Assembly: GCF_021398735.1 (NCBI RefSeq)
Contig: NZ_CP090349.1
Span: 4,297,001 to 4,361,000, forward strand
Source of the DNA: Methylobacterium oryzae
GTDB lineage: Bacteria > Pseudomonadota > Alphaproteobacteria > Rhizobiales > Beijerinckiaceae
Length of the DNA stretch: 64,000 nt
Reading direction: 5' to 3'
The notes beneath the pieces are model-generated. The model was not told the origin of the DNA and ran no database searches. It saw only the letters and a list, made by a program, of their open reading frames with translations. How positions within the stretch are numbered: position 1 is the first letter of the stretch; every line of letters starts with the position of its first letter. Positions 21,147 to 29,286 of this stretch are shown here, piece by piece. The position numbers were made by a program, and so were the translations under genes.

Positions 21147-23612
21147 TCAGGTTTCCCGGGGCTTGGCCCGGCGGGTCGGGGCCTCGCTGAGCGGGTCCTC
21201 CGGCCAGGGATGGCGCGGGTAGCGCCCGCGCATCTCGGACCGCACCGCCGCCCAGGAACCGCGCCAGAAGCCCGGCAGGTCCCGCGTGATCTGGATCGGC
21301 CGCTGGGCCGGCGACAGCAGGTGCAGGACCAGCGGCCGGCCGCCGGCCCTGGGATGCCGGTCGAGGCCGAACAGCTCCTGGACTCGGACCGCCAGCGCCG
21401 GTTCCTCGGCCGTGTAATCCACCGGGATGCGGGAGCCGGTCGGCACCTCGACATGGGTCGGCGCCTCCGCGTCGAGCCGCGCGCGCAGGTCCCAGGGCAG
21501 CAGGGCCTGGAGGGCGTCCGCGAGGTCGCTCGCCGTGACCGACGCCAGGGCGGCGCGCCCCACTAGGGCAGGCGCCAGCCACGTCTCCGCGGTGCGAGCC
21601 AGGGCGTCGTCCGACAGGTCGGGCCAAGCCACGCCGTCGGCGGCGTGCAAGAAGGTCACCCGGGCCCGCCACTGCGCCAGGGCCTGCGTCCACGGCAGGC
21701 GGTCGATCCCGAGATCGGCGATGCCGCGCGCCAGGATCGCGGCGCTGTCCGTATCGGGCGGCACCGGCAGCGGCCGTGACCCGAGACTGACCGCGCCGAG
21801 CCGCCGGACCGCCCGCGCCCGCAGGGCGGCCGCCTGCGGATCGAAGGCGATCTCGGTGCGCGACTCGATCCGGTCGGCGAAGAGGCGCTCGATCGCCTCA
21901 GTGCCGATCGCCGCCGCGGCCAGGATCCGGGCGTTCCCGGCCGATCCGGCGAGGTCGGCGACCACCAGATGGGTCTCGCGGGCGAGCGGGCTCGCCGGGT
22001 CGAGGCGCCCGGCCCGACCGCTCGCCATCACGAACTCGCCCTCGCGGCCGCGCGCCCGGGCGACCCGGTCGGGATAGGCGAGTGCCAGGAGCGGCCCGGC
22101 GGCGGCCGGACCGGCATCCGGGCTCGCGGGGCCGGTGGCCCCGGCGTTCCGGGCCCAGTTCTCGGCGAGCCGGCGCATGTCGGCGGCGCGCCCGCCCCGG
22201 TCGCGGAGGAAGCGCTCGACCCGGTCGTCGAGGTCGACCCCGTCGCCCCCAAGGCCCCGCTCCACCAGCACGGCGGCGAGGTCGGCCGCGGCCCGCGCCT
22301 GGCCGGTACCGGCCGCGACCGTCACCATCCGGGCGAGCCGCGGCGGCAGCGGCAGCGCCCGCAGGCGCGCGCCGACCGGCGTCAGGCGGCCGTCGGCGTC
22401 GAGGGCGCCCAGCTCACTCAGCAGGGCGCGGGCCTCCGCCAGGGCCGGCGCCGGCGGCGGGTCGAGGAAGGCGAGCGCGCCCGGGTCGGTCACGCCCCAG
22501 GCGGCGCAGTCGAGGAGCAGCCCGGCGAGGTCGGACGACAGGATCTCGGGCCGCGTGAACGGCTCCAGGGCGTTGGTGCCGGCCTCGGACCAGAGCCGCC
22601 AGCACAGGCCGGGCTCGGTGCGGCCGGCGCGGCCCCGGCGCTGGTCCACCGAGGCGCGGGAGGCGCGGGCCGTGACCAGCCGGGTCAGGCCGAGGCCCGG
22701 CTCGTAGACCGGGACCCGCGCCAACCCCGAATCGACCACGATCCGGACGCCCTCGATGGTCAGGGAGGTCTCGGCGATGCTGGTCGCGAGGACGACCTTC
22801 CGGGTGCCGGCGGAGGCCGGCGCGACGGCGCGGTCCTGCTCGGCGGGCGTCAGCGCGCCGTAGAGCGGCGCGAGCTGCACGTCGGGTCCGACCTTCTCGG
22901 CCAGCAGGTCGGCGGTCCGGCGGATCTCGGCCTGCCCGGGCAGGAACACCAGGATCGAGCCCGGATCCGCCCGCAGGGCGCGCAAAGTGACCTCGGCGAC
23001 CGAGTCCTCGATCCGCCGGTTCGGATCGCGCTCCGCGTAGCGGGTCTCCACCGGGAAGGCGCGCCCCTCGGAGGCCACGACCGGGGCGTCGCCCATCAGC
23101 CGCGCGACCCGGGCGCCGTCGAGGGTCGCCGACATGACGAGGATCCGCAGGTCTTCCCGCAGGCCGCCCTGCGCGTCGAGCGCCAGCGCGAGGCCGAGAT
23201 CGGCGTCGAGGGAGCGCTCGTGGAACTCGTCGAACAGGACGGCTCCGACCCCGGACAGTTCCGGATCGTCCAGGATCATCCGGGTGAAGACACCCTCGGT
23301 GACGACCTCGATCCGCGTGCGGCCCGAGATCTTCGAGCCGAGGCGGACCCGCAGGCCGACCGTGCCGCCGACCGGTTCGCCCAAAGTCTGGGCCATCCGC
23401 GCGGCGGCGGCCCGGGCCGCGAGGCGGCGCGGCTCCAGCAGGACGATCTTGCGCCCGTCAAGCCAGGGCACCGCGAGCAGGTCGAGGGGCACGCGCGTCG
23501 TCTTGCCGGCGCCGGGGGGCGCCACCAGGACGGCGGCGTTCCGCGCGGCGAGCGCGCGGCGCAGATCGGGGAGCGCCGCCTCGATCGGCAGCACGGGTGC
23601 GGGACCGGCCAT
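21147..23612 (-). CDS. hrpB: ATP-dependent helicase HrpB
   Basis: DExH-box helicase of the HrpA/HrpB family, 821 aa, a normal length for HrpB. Motif I is APPGAGKTT (near residue 36), motif II FDEFHERSLDAD, motif III VMSATLDG, and motif VI QRRGRAGRT. The C-terminal half carries the HrpB-specific domain. HrpB is a putative RNA helicase without a settled substrate. I start at ATG 23612, where the IEAALPDLR helix begins; the frame extends to 23684 but that leader is arginine-rich and unconserved. Confidence 0.93.
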   Translation of the reverse strand: MAGPAPVLPIEAALPDLRRALAARNAAVLVAPPGAGKTTRVPLDLLAVPWLDGRKIVLLEPRRLAARAAAARMAQTLGEPVGGTVGLRVRLGSKISGRTRIEVVTEGVFTRMILDDPELSGVGAVLFDEFHERSLDADLGLALALDAQGGLREDLRILVMSATLDGARVARLMGDAPVVASEGRAFPVETRYAERDPNRRIEDSVAEVTLRALRADPGSILVFLPGQAEIRRTADLLAEKVGPDVQLAPLYGALTPAEQDRAVAPASAGTRKVVLATSIAETSLTIEGVRIVVDSGLARVPVYEPGLGLTRLVTARASRASVDQRRGRAGRTEPGLCWRLWSEAGTNALEPFTRPEILSSDLAGLLLDCAAWGVTDPGALAFLDPPPAPALAEARALLSELGALDADGRLTPVGARLRALPLPPRLARMVTVAAGTGQARAAADLAAVLVERGLGGDGVDLDDRVERFLRDRGGRAADMRRLAENWARNAGATGPASPDAGPAAAGPLLALAYPDRVARARGREGEFVMASGRAGRLDPASPLARETHLVVADLAGSAGNARILAAAAIGTEAIERLFADRIESRTEIAFDPQAAALRARAVRRLGAVSLGSRPLPVPPDTDSAAILARGIADLGIDRLPWTQALAQWRARVTFLHAADGVAWPDLSDDALARTAETWLAPALVGRAALASVTASDLADALQALLPWDLRARLDAEAPTHVEVPTGSRIPVDYTAEEPALAVRVQELFGLDRHPRAGGRPLVLHLLSPAQRPIQITRDLPGFWRGSWAAVRSEMRGRYPRHPWPEDPLSEAPTRRAKPRET

Positions 23613-23797
23613 CGCGGCCGCTGATGGCGCGGTGCGGCGCCGAGCGCAACCGGGCCGGGCCCGGGACCGCGACGCGTCCGGCATTCCCGTGACGCCGCGC
23701 GCGATTCGACACGGGCTTGCCGCCCCGGGCCCTGGTGGCCGCGCGGCGCCGCCGCGATCGTGCGGCGCGACTGCACAGATCCAACGGGAGCGAAACG

Positions 23798-24445
23798 ATG
23801 ACCCTCCGCCGCCGCGCGCTGACTCTGGCCGCCCTCGCCCTGGCCCTGCCGCTGGCGACCCCGCTGGCGACCGTGGCGGCGCGGGCGCAGGACCGGCTGC
23901 CGACCATCCCGCCCCAGGACTACACGCCCGAGCAGAAGCAGGCGGCCGAGGCCTTCGCGCAGGCGCGCGGCAAGCCGCCCTTCGGGCCGTTCGAGCCGCT
24001 CATGTACTCGCCGGAGGTGATGATGCTCGCCCGGTCGATGGGCGACTACCTCCGCTTCAAGCCGAAGATCGGCACCACGCTCTCGGAGCTGGTGATCCTG
24101 ATGACCGCCCGCCGCTGGACGCAGGACTACGAGTGGTACGTCCACGCGCCGATCGCCGAGAAGGCCGGCATCTCCGCCGACATCATCGCGGCGATCCGCG
24201 ACGGCCGCCGGCCGGCGAAGATGAGCGACGACGAGACCCTCGTGTACGATTTCACCGCCGAGCTCCAGGACACGAAGCGCGTCTCCGACGCGACCTTCGC
24301 CCGCGCCGAGGCCCGGTTCGGCAAGCCCGGCGTCGTCGATCTGGCGGCGATCTCCGGCTACTACACGTTCCTGGCGATGGAGCTGAACGCGGCCCGCTAC
24401 CCGATTCCCGCCGACGGCAAGCCGCTGCCGCGCATGCCCGAGTGA
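23798..24445 (+). CDS. Exported carboxymuconolactone decarboxylase-family protein
   Basis: An AhpD/CMD-fold protein of 215 aa with a clear signal peptide (MTLRRRALTLAALALALPLA..., cleavage near residue 34 after ARA). The CMD core shows KIGTTLSELVILMTARRW and a DYEWYVHAPIAEKAGI helix. The CxxC redox pair of AhpD is absent, so peroxidase-reductase activity is unlikely. Periplasmic location and lack of catabolic neighbours leave the reaction unknown. ATG 23798 follows CGGGAG. It is divergent from hrpB. Confidence 0.8.
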   Translation: MTLRRRALTLAALALALPLATPLATVAARAQDRLPTIPPQDYTPEQKQAAEAFAQARGKPPFGPFEPLMYSPEVMMLARSMGDYLRFKPKIGTTLSELVILMTARRWTQDYEWYVHAPIAEKAGISADIIAAIRDGRRPAKMSDDETLVYDFTAELQDTKRVSDATFARAEARFGKPGVVDLAAISGYYTFLAMELNAARYPIPADGKPLPRMPE

Positions 24446-24451
24446 GCCGGC

Positions 24452-24492
24452 TTATCCACAGTCGTCCGGCAGCGGAAACTGCGTTGTCCACA
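24452..24492. promoter_or_regulatory. Two DnaA-box-like sites
   Basis: TTATCCACA at 24452-24460 equals the consensus DnaA box, and TTGTCCACA at 24484-24492 differs by one base. Both are in the same orientation, 32 bases apart (start to start), in the spacer before a small gene. They could bind DnaA as a regulator or titration site. The region is too short and not AT-rich enough to propose oriC. Confidence 0.4.
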
Positions 24493-24595
24493 GGGTTTGG
24501 CCGGTCACGCGCGGCCGGCCCGGCCTCCGTTGACGGAACGTTAACCCTTATGGCCTGTTCTCTTTTCGTTCCCGGACGCGACGAAGGAGAACCCG

Positions 24596-24829
24596 ATGCT
24601 GACCCAGGTCCTGGCCCAGCGCGACGATCACGTATGCCCCGTCGAGGCGATCAGCACCGCGTATCTCGGCTTCGCGGGCGGCGATGCCGGGATCGCCCTG
24701 CGCTGCGCGATCGCCGACGCCCTGTCCGACCTGATGGAGGCCGAGCGGCGCACGCGCGAGCGCAGTCGCCTGATCTCCCGAGGCTACATCCGCACCGCCC
24801 CCGACACGGAGGCCGGACCGGCAAGCTGA
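24596..24829 (+). CDS. Small conserved hypothetical protein
   Basis: A 77-aa protein with an excellent Shine-Dalgarno (AAGGAGA at 24584-24590, ATG at 24596). It is alpha-helical in appearance, with an acidic/arginine helix DLMEAERRTRERSRL and no membrane segment. I recognise no family. The strong translation signal and the spacer with two DnaA-box-like sites and a TTGACG hexamer near 24530 support a real, possibly regulated gene. Confidence 0.6.
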   Translation: MLTQVLAQRDDHVCPVEAISTAYLGFAGGDAGIALRCAIADALSDLMEAERRTRERSRLISRGYIRTAPDTEAGPAS

Positions 24830-24936
24830 ACCGTGGCTGCAGGCCGGCTTCAGCATCGGTGCAGCGCGGGCGCGGCATTGTCCCTCGTGTGATCCGGGGC
24901 GCCGCAGGCGCTCCCCGCACCCACCGGAGACAGGTC

Positions 24937-25308
24937 ATGACACGCATCGCTCTGCTCTCGGCCGCCGCGCTGATCGGCGCGGGCACCCTGGCCTCCACCG
25001 CCGCCGAGGCCCGCGGCGGCGGCGCCATCGCGGCCGGCATCATCGGCGGCCTCGCGGCCGGCGCCCTGATCGGCGCCGCGACCCAGGCCCACGCGGCGCC
25101 CGGCTACGGCTACGGATACGCGGATTACGGCTACGCCCCGGCTCCCGTGGTCGTGCGGCGGCCCCCGGTCTACCGCGTCTACGAGGAGGACGCGCCGGTC
25201 TACGCCACCCGCCGGACCGTGACCTACGAGCGGGTCCCGGTCGGCTACGGCCCCGCCCGCCACTGGGGCGGGGATTACGAGGGCGGCTACGGCTATCGCG
25301 GCTGGTGA
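24937..25308 (+). CDS. Secreted glycine-zipper, tyrosine-rich protein
   Basis: A 123-aa exported protein. The signal peptide ends around STAAEA (residue 24), followed by a glycine-zipper stretch AAGIIGGLAAGALIGAA and a Tyr/Gly/Pro-rich tail with YGYGYADYGY and GGYGYRGW. Such small proteins are common in Methylobacterium-like genomes and are presumably periplasmic or outer-membrane associated. No enzymatic motif is visible. ATG 24937 follows CGGAGACAGG. Confidence 0.7.
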   Translation: MTRIALLSAAALIGAGTLASTAAEARGGGAIAAGIIGGLAAGALIGAATQAHAAPGYGYGYADYGYAPAPVVVRRPPVYRVYEEDAPVYATRRTVTYERVPVGYGPARHWGGDYEGGYGYRGW

Positions 25309-25318
25309 GCCGGGGGTT

Positions 25319-25349
25319 GCGCCCGGGCGCCGTGACGGCGCCCGGGCGC
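25319..25349. terminator. 14-bp perfect GC hairpin after the glycine-zipper gene
   Basis: GCGCCCGGGCGCCG pairs perfectly with CGGCGCCCGGGCGC around a TGA loop, eleven bases after the stop codon. The stem is among the most stable in the window. There is no T run, so it may act with Rho or as an mRNA 3' end protector. Confidence 0.55.
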
Positions 25350-25421
25350 GTGGCTTAAGACGGTGGCGGCGCCGACCGAATCGGGTTTCCGGCACCCCAC
25401 CGACGGGTCATCGACGGGTCC

Positions 25422-26120
25422 ATGCTGGTCCACGAAGGCGAGACGCGTACCCCCGAGGCCGACAGGGCGCTCGCCCTCTCCCTCGCCGGGGTGGCCGGCG
25501 CGCTGAACACCGCCGGCTTCTACGCGGTGGGCCTCTACGCCTCGAACATGACCGGGAACGTCTCGGCCATCTCGGACAGGACCGGCACGGGCGACCTGCT
25601 CCTCGCCCTGCAAGCCGGTCTGCTCGTCGTCCTGTTCGTGCTCGGCGCCGCCACCGCGACGCTGCTCATCCGTCGCCGCCGTCGCGGGCACCGACCGGGC
25701 GCCTACGCCTACGGGGTCTGCGCGGAGGCGATCCTCCTCGTCGCCGTCGGCCTGGTCGTGCTGCCGCTCCACGAGCCGGCGCGGAGCCACGCCCTGGTAC
25801 TCGGCCTGAGCTTCGTCCTGGGCCTTCAGAACGCGGCCGTGACCAAGATCTCCGAATCGCGGGTGCGGACCACGCACGTGACCGGCATGATCACCGACAT
25901 CGGCATCGAACTCGCGCGCTGGCTGGACCGCGGCCCATCCGGCGCGGATCCACTCAAGCCCCACGATCCGGAGCGGCTGCGGCTGTACCTGCTGACCGTC
26001 GGCGCCTTCCTGGCGGGCGGTGTGGTGGGGGTCGTGGCCTACCGCCTCGTCGGCGTGGCCCTGCTCTTCGCGGCGGCCGCGATCCTGGCCGGCCTCGCCC
26101 TCCCGGCGCTCAGGCGGTGA
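25422..26120 (+). CDS. YoaK/DUF1275 family membrane protein
   Basis: Inner-membrane protein of the DUF1275 family, 232 aa, with about six hydrophobic helices. Family features are LAGVAGALNTAGFYAVG, the SNMTGNVSAIS motif and VLGLQNAAVTKISESRVRTTHVTGM, in which the TTHVTG repeat mirrors the first TGN motif. The molecular function of the family is not established; transport is often proposed. Its last 11 bases overlap the 3' end of the convergent gene. Confidence 0.82.
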   Translation: MLVHEGETRTPEADRALALSLAGVAGALNTAGFYAVGLYASNMTGNVSAISDRTGTGDLLLALQAGLLVVLFVLGAATATLLIRRRRRGHRPGAYAYGVCAEAILLVAVGLVVLPLHEPARSHALVLGLSFVLGLQNAAVTKISESRVRTTHVTGMITDIGIELARWLDRGPSGADPLKPHDPERLRLYLLTVGAFLAGGVVGVVAYRLVGVALLFAAAAILAGLALPALRR

Positions 26121-26358
26121 CGTCGAGGAGCTGACCCATCATGCGGTCGGCGGAGCGCGCCACCGCGGCGTTCAGCGCGAAGGCCGACCGCGACCCGATC
26201 AGGTCCAGCGCGGCGCCCGACAGGTCCACCTGCGCGGCCGGCGGCAGTGTCGCGTCGCCGGTGGGCGCGCCGCTCGCCGCGATGGTCTCGGCCGCTCTCC
26301 CGAGCCGGTCGGTGGCCCGGGTCATGCCGGTGGCGGCGGTCTGAAGGGCGTCGATCAT
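26110..26358 (-). CDS. Small flagellar basal-body rod-like protein (FlgC/FlgB C-terminal type)
   Basis: An 82-aa protein built like the two ends of an axial flagellar protein without the middle: MIDALQTAATGMTRATDRL resembles the N-terminal rod helix, and VDLSGAALDLIGSRSAF with DRMMGQLLDV resembles the FlgC C-terminal helix. It lacks a globular domain. No flagellar genes are adjacent, so it is an orphan. It could be a minor axial component or a degraded paralogue; the frame is intact. I start at ATG 26358; the frame extends to 26394. It overlaps the convergent YoaK gene by 11 bases. Confidence 0.65.
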   Translation of the reverse strand: MIDALQTAATGMTRATDRLGRAAETIAASGAPTGDATLPPAAQVDLSGAALDLIGSRSAFALNAAVARSADRMMGQLLDVTA

Positions 26359-26460
26359 ACCGGAATCTCCCCGCCGCCACTCTGGCAGGGACACGACAAG
26401 GGCCGGTTTCGGCGATCGCTCAAATGCAATCCATCCGGCGCGACGGCCGCCGCGTCCGCC

Positions 26461-26625
26461 TCACCCCTTCGGCGCGCACACGGTCACCGGAGAGGCGCCG
26501 CCGTAGGGCCGCTCCGCCTCGGCGATCTGCTTCGCGGCGGCCTCGCAGGCCTGCTTCGTGTTGAACTCGACCGATCCGATCGCGGAGCCCGAGCCGGCGA
26601 GCATGATGATGAGCACGTAGACCAC
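26461..26625 (-). CDS. Very small hypothetical membrane or exported protein
   Basis: A 54-aa product from GTG 26625, chosen because GGAGGGGA lies at ideal spacing. A hydrophobic N-terminus (VVYVLIIMLAGSGSAIG) is followed by EFNTKQACEAAAKQI and a C-terminal Cys (VTVCAPKG). The two cysteines may pair after export. It reads as a small secreted or membrane-anchored hypothetical protein. No family name is offered. It lies just downstream of tRNA-Leu. Confidence 0.5.
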   Translation of the reverse strand: MVYVLIIMLAGSGSAIGSVEFNTKQACEAAAKQIAEAERPYGGASPVTVCAPKG

Positions 26626-26668
26626 GCCATTCCCCTCCGGCATCCCGGTCCGGCGTCGCGCTGCGTGC

Positions 26669-26755
26669 TGGTGCGGACGGCGGGACTCGAACCCGCACGG
26701 CCTCGCGGCCGCAAGATTTTAAGTCTCGTGCGTCTACCGGTTCCGCCACGTCCGC
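26669..26755 (-). tRNA. tRNA-Leu (anticodon UAA)
   Basis: On the minus strand a full class II tRNA can be folded. The acceptor GCGGACG pairs with CGTCCGC, the discriminator is A, and the CCA is encoded. The anticodon stem CGAGA/TCTTG encloses the loop CTTAAAA, giving anticodon UAA. The long variable arm CGGCCGCGAGGCCG is typical of tRNA-Leu, and the T arm has GGTTCGAGTCC. Confidence 0.96.
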
Positions 26756-26788
26756 ATGCACCCTCGGTAGCGGGGGCGGCGGGTCCGA

Positions 26789-27982
26789 TCAAGCGGGGGG
26801 CGTCCAACCGTACAGCCAGGCGTAGCGGTCGCGCATGCCGTCCGGGCCGAGACGGGCCATCACGGCGTTGCGCAGGAACGCCACCACGCCGCCGGCGTGG
26901 TAGGTCCGGCCGTTGCTCCGCGCCGCTTTCTGAACCCGTCGCACCCGTGCGGTCCGCGCGCCCGAATACGCCGCGAGCGCGGCCGGAACGTCGGCGTTGT
27001 CTGCGAGGGCGCGCGTGAGGATCGCGGCGTCCTCGATCGCCAGGGCGGCCCCCTGCGCGAGATAGGGCAGCACCGGGTGGCCGGCATCGCCGATCAGCGC
27101 GAGCCGGTCGCGGGCGAGCGGGCGCGCCACGGCCCGGTCGGCGAGCGACCAGACCAGCCAGGAATCCGGCAGGCTCAGGAGATCGCGCAGCGGCGCGGCG
27201 CTGCCGCGCAGGTGCCCGCGCAGCACGGCCGGCTCCCCGAGCCGGCCCCAGCCCTCGTCGCCCACCGCCTCGGGCACCACCGCCACCACGTTGAGGAACT
27301 GGCCGTCCCGCACCGGGTAGTGCACCACGTGCCGGCCGCGGCCGAGCCACAGGCCGGTGGCGCCGCCGCGCAGGTCCTGCGGGACCGCCTCCATCGGGAT
27401 GAGCGCGCGCCACGCCGCGGCCTGACCCGGGCGGAGCGGCGCCGAATCGAGATGCGCGCGCAGCCGGGACCTCAGCCCGTCCGCGCCGATCGCGAGGTCG
27501 AAGGCGACCGGTTGGGCCCCGCTCGCGCCCTCGACGGTGAGGACGGCCTCGGACGTCGTCTGGGACACGGCCGTGACGGTGCGCCCCATCATCAGGCGGA
27601 TGGTCGAGCGGCTCCGGAGCGCGTCGAGCAGCAGCGTCTGCAGGTCGGCGCGGTGGATCACGTAGTAGGGCGCGCCGAAGCGGCTCTGCGCCTGCGCGCC
27701 GAGCGCCACGCCGCCGATGCGGCGGCCGCTGTCAAGGGCCCGCACCTCGACCGCCGGCGGCTCGCTCGCCGCCCGGCGCAGGGCCGCCGAGAGCCCGAGG
27801 CCTGCCAGAACCCGGCTCGCGTTGGGCGAGATCTGGATCCCGGCCCCGACCTCGCTGAAGCCGGTCCGGCGCTCGATCACCGTGACGGCGTGGCCGGCAT
27901 CCGACAGCGCCAGCGCCGCCGTCAGGCCGCCGATCCCGGCCCCGACGATCCCGATCCGCAGAGATGGACTGCCAGAAGGCAC
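26789..27982 (-). CDS. FAD-dependent aromatic-ring monooxygenase family protein
   Basis: Group A flavoprotein monooxygenase (salicylate/3-hydroxybenzoate hydroxylase-like), 397 aa. The dinucleotide motif GIVGAGIGGLTAALAL opens the protein, an ERRTGFSEVGAGI block binds the FAD ribose, and the second FAD motif reads LIGDAGHPVLPYLAQGAA. NAD(P)H-binding and hydroxylation of an aromatic acid are expected from the family. No ring-cleavage genes are nearby, so the substrate is unknown. The start is GTG, 12 bases after the stop of the zinc-finger gene, so they probably share a transcript. Confidence 0.85.
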   Translation of the reverse strand: MPSGSPSLRIGIVGAGIGGLTAALALSDAGHAVTVIERRTGFSEVGAGIQISPNASRVLAGLGLSAALRRAASEPPAVEVRALDSGRRIGGVALGAQAQSRFGAPYYVIHRADLQTLLLDALRSRSTIRLMMGRTVTAVSQTTSEAVLTVEGASGAQPVAFDLAIGADGLRSRLRAHLDSAPLRPGQAAAWRALIPMEAVPQDLRGGATGLWLGRGRHVVHYPVRDGQFLNVVAVVPEAVGDEGWGRLGEPAVLRGHLRGSAAPLRDLLSLPDSWLVWSLADRAVARPLARDRLALIGDAGHPVLPYLAQGAALAIEDAAILTRALADNADVPAALAAYSGARTARVRRVQKAARSNGRTYHAGGVVAFLRNAVMARLGPDGMRDRYAWLYGWTPPA

Positions 27983-27994
27983 GGTGGGCGGCGC

Positions 27995-28252
27995 CTACTC
28001 CGCCGCGACCTTGGCGTCGTCCCGCCACACGCAGGCCTGCGGCTCCGCCTCGTCGGCCTTCAGGCCGGCCCGGTAGCGGTAGAGCGTCGAGCAGTACTGG
28101 CAGATGATTTCGCTGTCGGCGCCCATGTCGAGGAACACGTGCGGGTGGTCGAACGGCGGCAGCGCGCCGATGCACATGAACTCCTTCACGCCCACGGTGA
28201 TCACCGGCACGCCCGGCTCGTTGTGGAAGTGCGGTACCGCCTTGCCTGCCAT
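27995..28252 (-). CDS. CHCC-type zinc-finger protein
   Basis: An 85-aa protein of the CHCC zinc-finger family (zf-CHCC, NDUFS6-like). Zinc ligands are visible as C in FMCIGALPPFDHPHVF with its His, and the CQYC pair in SEIICQYCSTLYRY. In mitochondria the related subunit belongs to complex I assembly; bacterial homologues are small stand-alone proteins of uncertain role. It is transcribed with the flavoprotein downstream and divergent from map. Confidence 0.85.
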   Translation of the reverse strand: MAGKAVPHFHNEPGVPVITVGVKEFMCIGALPPFDHPHVFLDMGADSEIICQYCSTLYRYRAGLKADEAEPQACVWRDDAKVAAE

Positions 28253-28452
28253 CCGGCCCTCGCCTGCCCCGCGACTGACCGCGCGGCGAATCTGCCAGCG
28301 CGCTCCCGGGCGTCTCGCGGCCGCTTATGCCGCCAGCCCCGCGACCGGCGCAAGCCTCGCCCGACCTACGACCGATGCGGCTTGGACTCCCGGGCCCCGC
28401 GCCGTACATAGGGCGAAGCCCGATTGACGCCGCCGCGAAAAAAGTCCCGATC

Positions 28453-29280
28453 ATGCAGCAGGAACAGGCCAGTGCGCAGGGTGCGCGCCGCGCCCCGGAA
28501 CCGCCGATCCACGGTCCCGAGGGTTTCGAGGGCATGCGCCGGGCGGGTCGGCTCACCGCCGAGGCCCTCGACCTGCTGATGGAGGCGACGCAGCCCGGCG
28601 TCACCACCGAGGAACTCGACAAGCTCGCCTACACCTTCGCCATGGACCACGGCGCCTATCCGGCCTCGCTGCTCTACCGCGGCTATCCGAAGTCGATCTG
28701 CACCTCGATCAACCACGTGGTCTGCCACGGCATCCCCAACGACAAGCCGCTGCGCGAGGGCGACATCGTCAACCTCGACATCTGCCTGATCCTCGACGGC
28801 TGGCACGGTGATTCGAGCCGGATGGCCTATGTCGGCGAGGTGCCGCGCAAGGCCCAGCGCCTGTGCGAGATCACCTACGAGGCGCTGATGCGGGGCGTCG
28901 CCGCCGTGAAGCCCGGCGGATCGACCAACGACATCGGCCGGGCGATCCAGTCCTACGCCGAGGGCGAGCGCTGCTCGGTGGTGCGCGATTTCTGCGGCCA
29001 CGGCCTCGGGCGCACCTACCACGACGCGCCCACGATCCTGCACTACGTCGAGGCCAGCTACGACGTGCCGTTCAAACCCGGCCAGTTCTTCACGATCGAG
29101 CCGATGATCAATCTGGGCCGGCCCGCCGTGAAGGTCCTGGGCGACGGCTGGACCGCCGTGACCCGCGACCGCTCGCTCTCCGCCCAGTTCGAGCACACGG
29201 TCGGTGTCACCGAGACCGGCGTCGAGATCTTCACGATCTCGCCGAAGGGGCTGCACCAGCCCGTCAACCCGGCCGCCTGA
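28453..29280 (+). CDS. map: Type I methionine aminopeptidase
   Basis: Removes N-terminal Met from new proteins, 275 aa. The five metal ligands are all visible: Asp in NLDICLIL, Asp in WHGDSSRM, His in GHGLGRTYH, Glu in TIEPMINLG and Glu in QFEHTVGV. The substrate-binding His lies in HVVCHGIPND. I use ATG 28453, giving a short 25-residue leader before EGFEGMRRAGRL; an in-frame start at 28327 is less likely. RadC follows six bases after the stop. Confidence 0.95.
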   Translation: MQQEQASAQGARRAPEPPIHGPEGFEGMRRAGRLTAEALDLLMEATQPGVTTEELDKLAYTFAMDHGAYPASLLYRGYPKSICTSINHVVCHGIPNDKPLREGDIVNLDICLILDGWHGDSSRMAYVGEVPRKAQRLCEITYEALMRGVAAVKPGGSTNDIGRAIQSYAEGERCSVVRDFCGHGLGRTYHDAPTILHYVEASYDVPFKPGQFFTIEPMINLGRPAVKVLGDGWTAVTRDRSLSAQFEHTVGVTETGVEIFTISPKGLHQPVNPAA

Positions 29281-29286
29281 CCGGCC

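Noticed and set aside
24452..24492. Chromosome origin
   Set aside because: Only two DnaA-box-like sites, no AT-rich unwinding region, and no typical origin neighbours.
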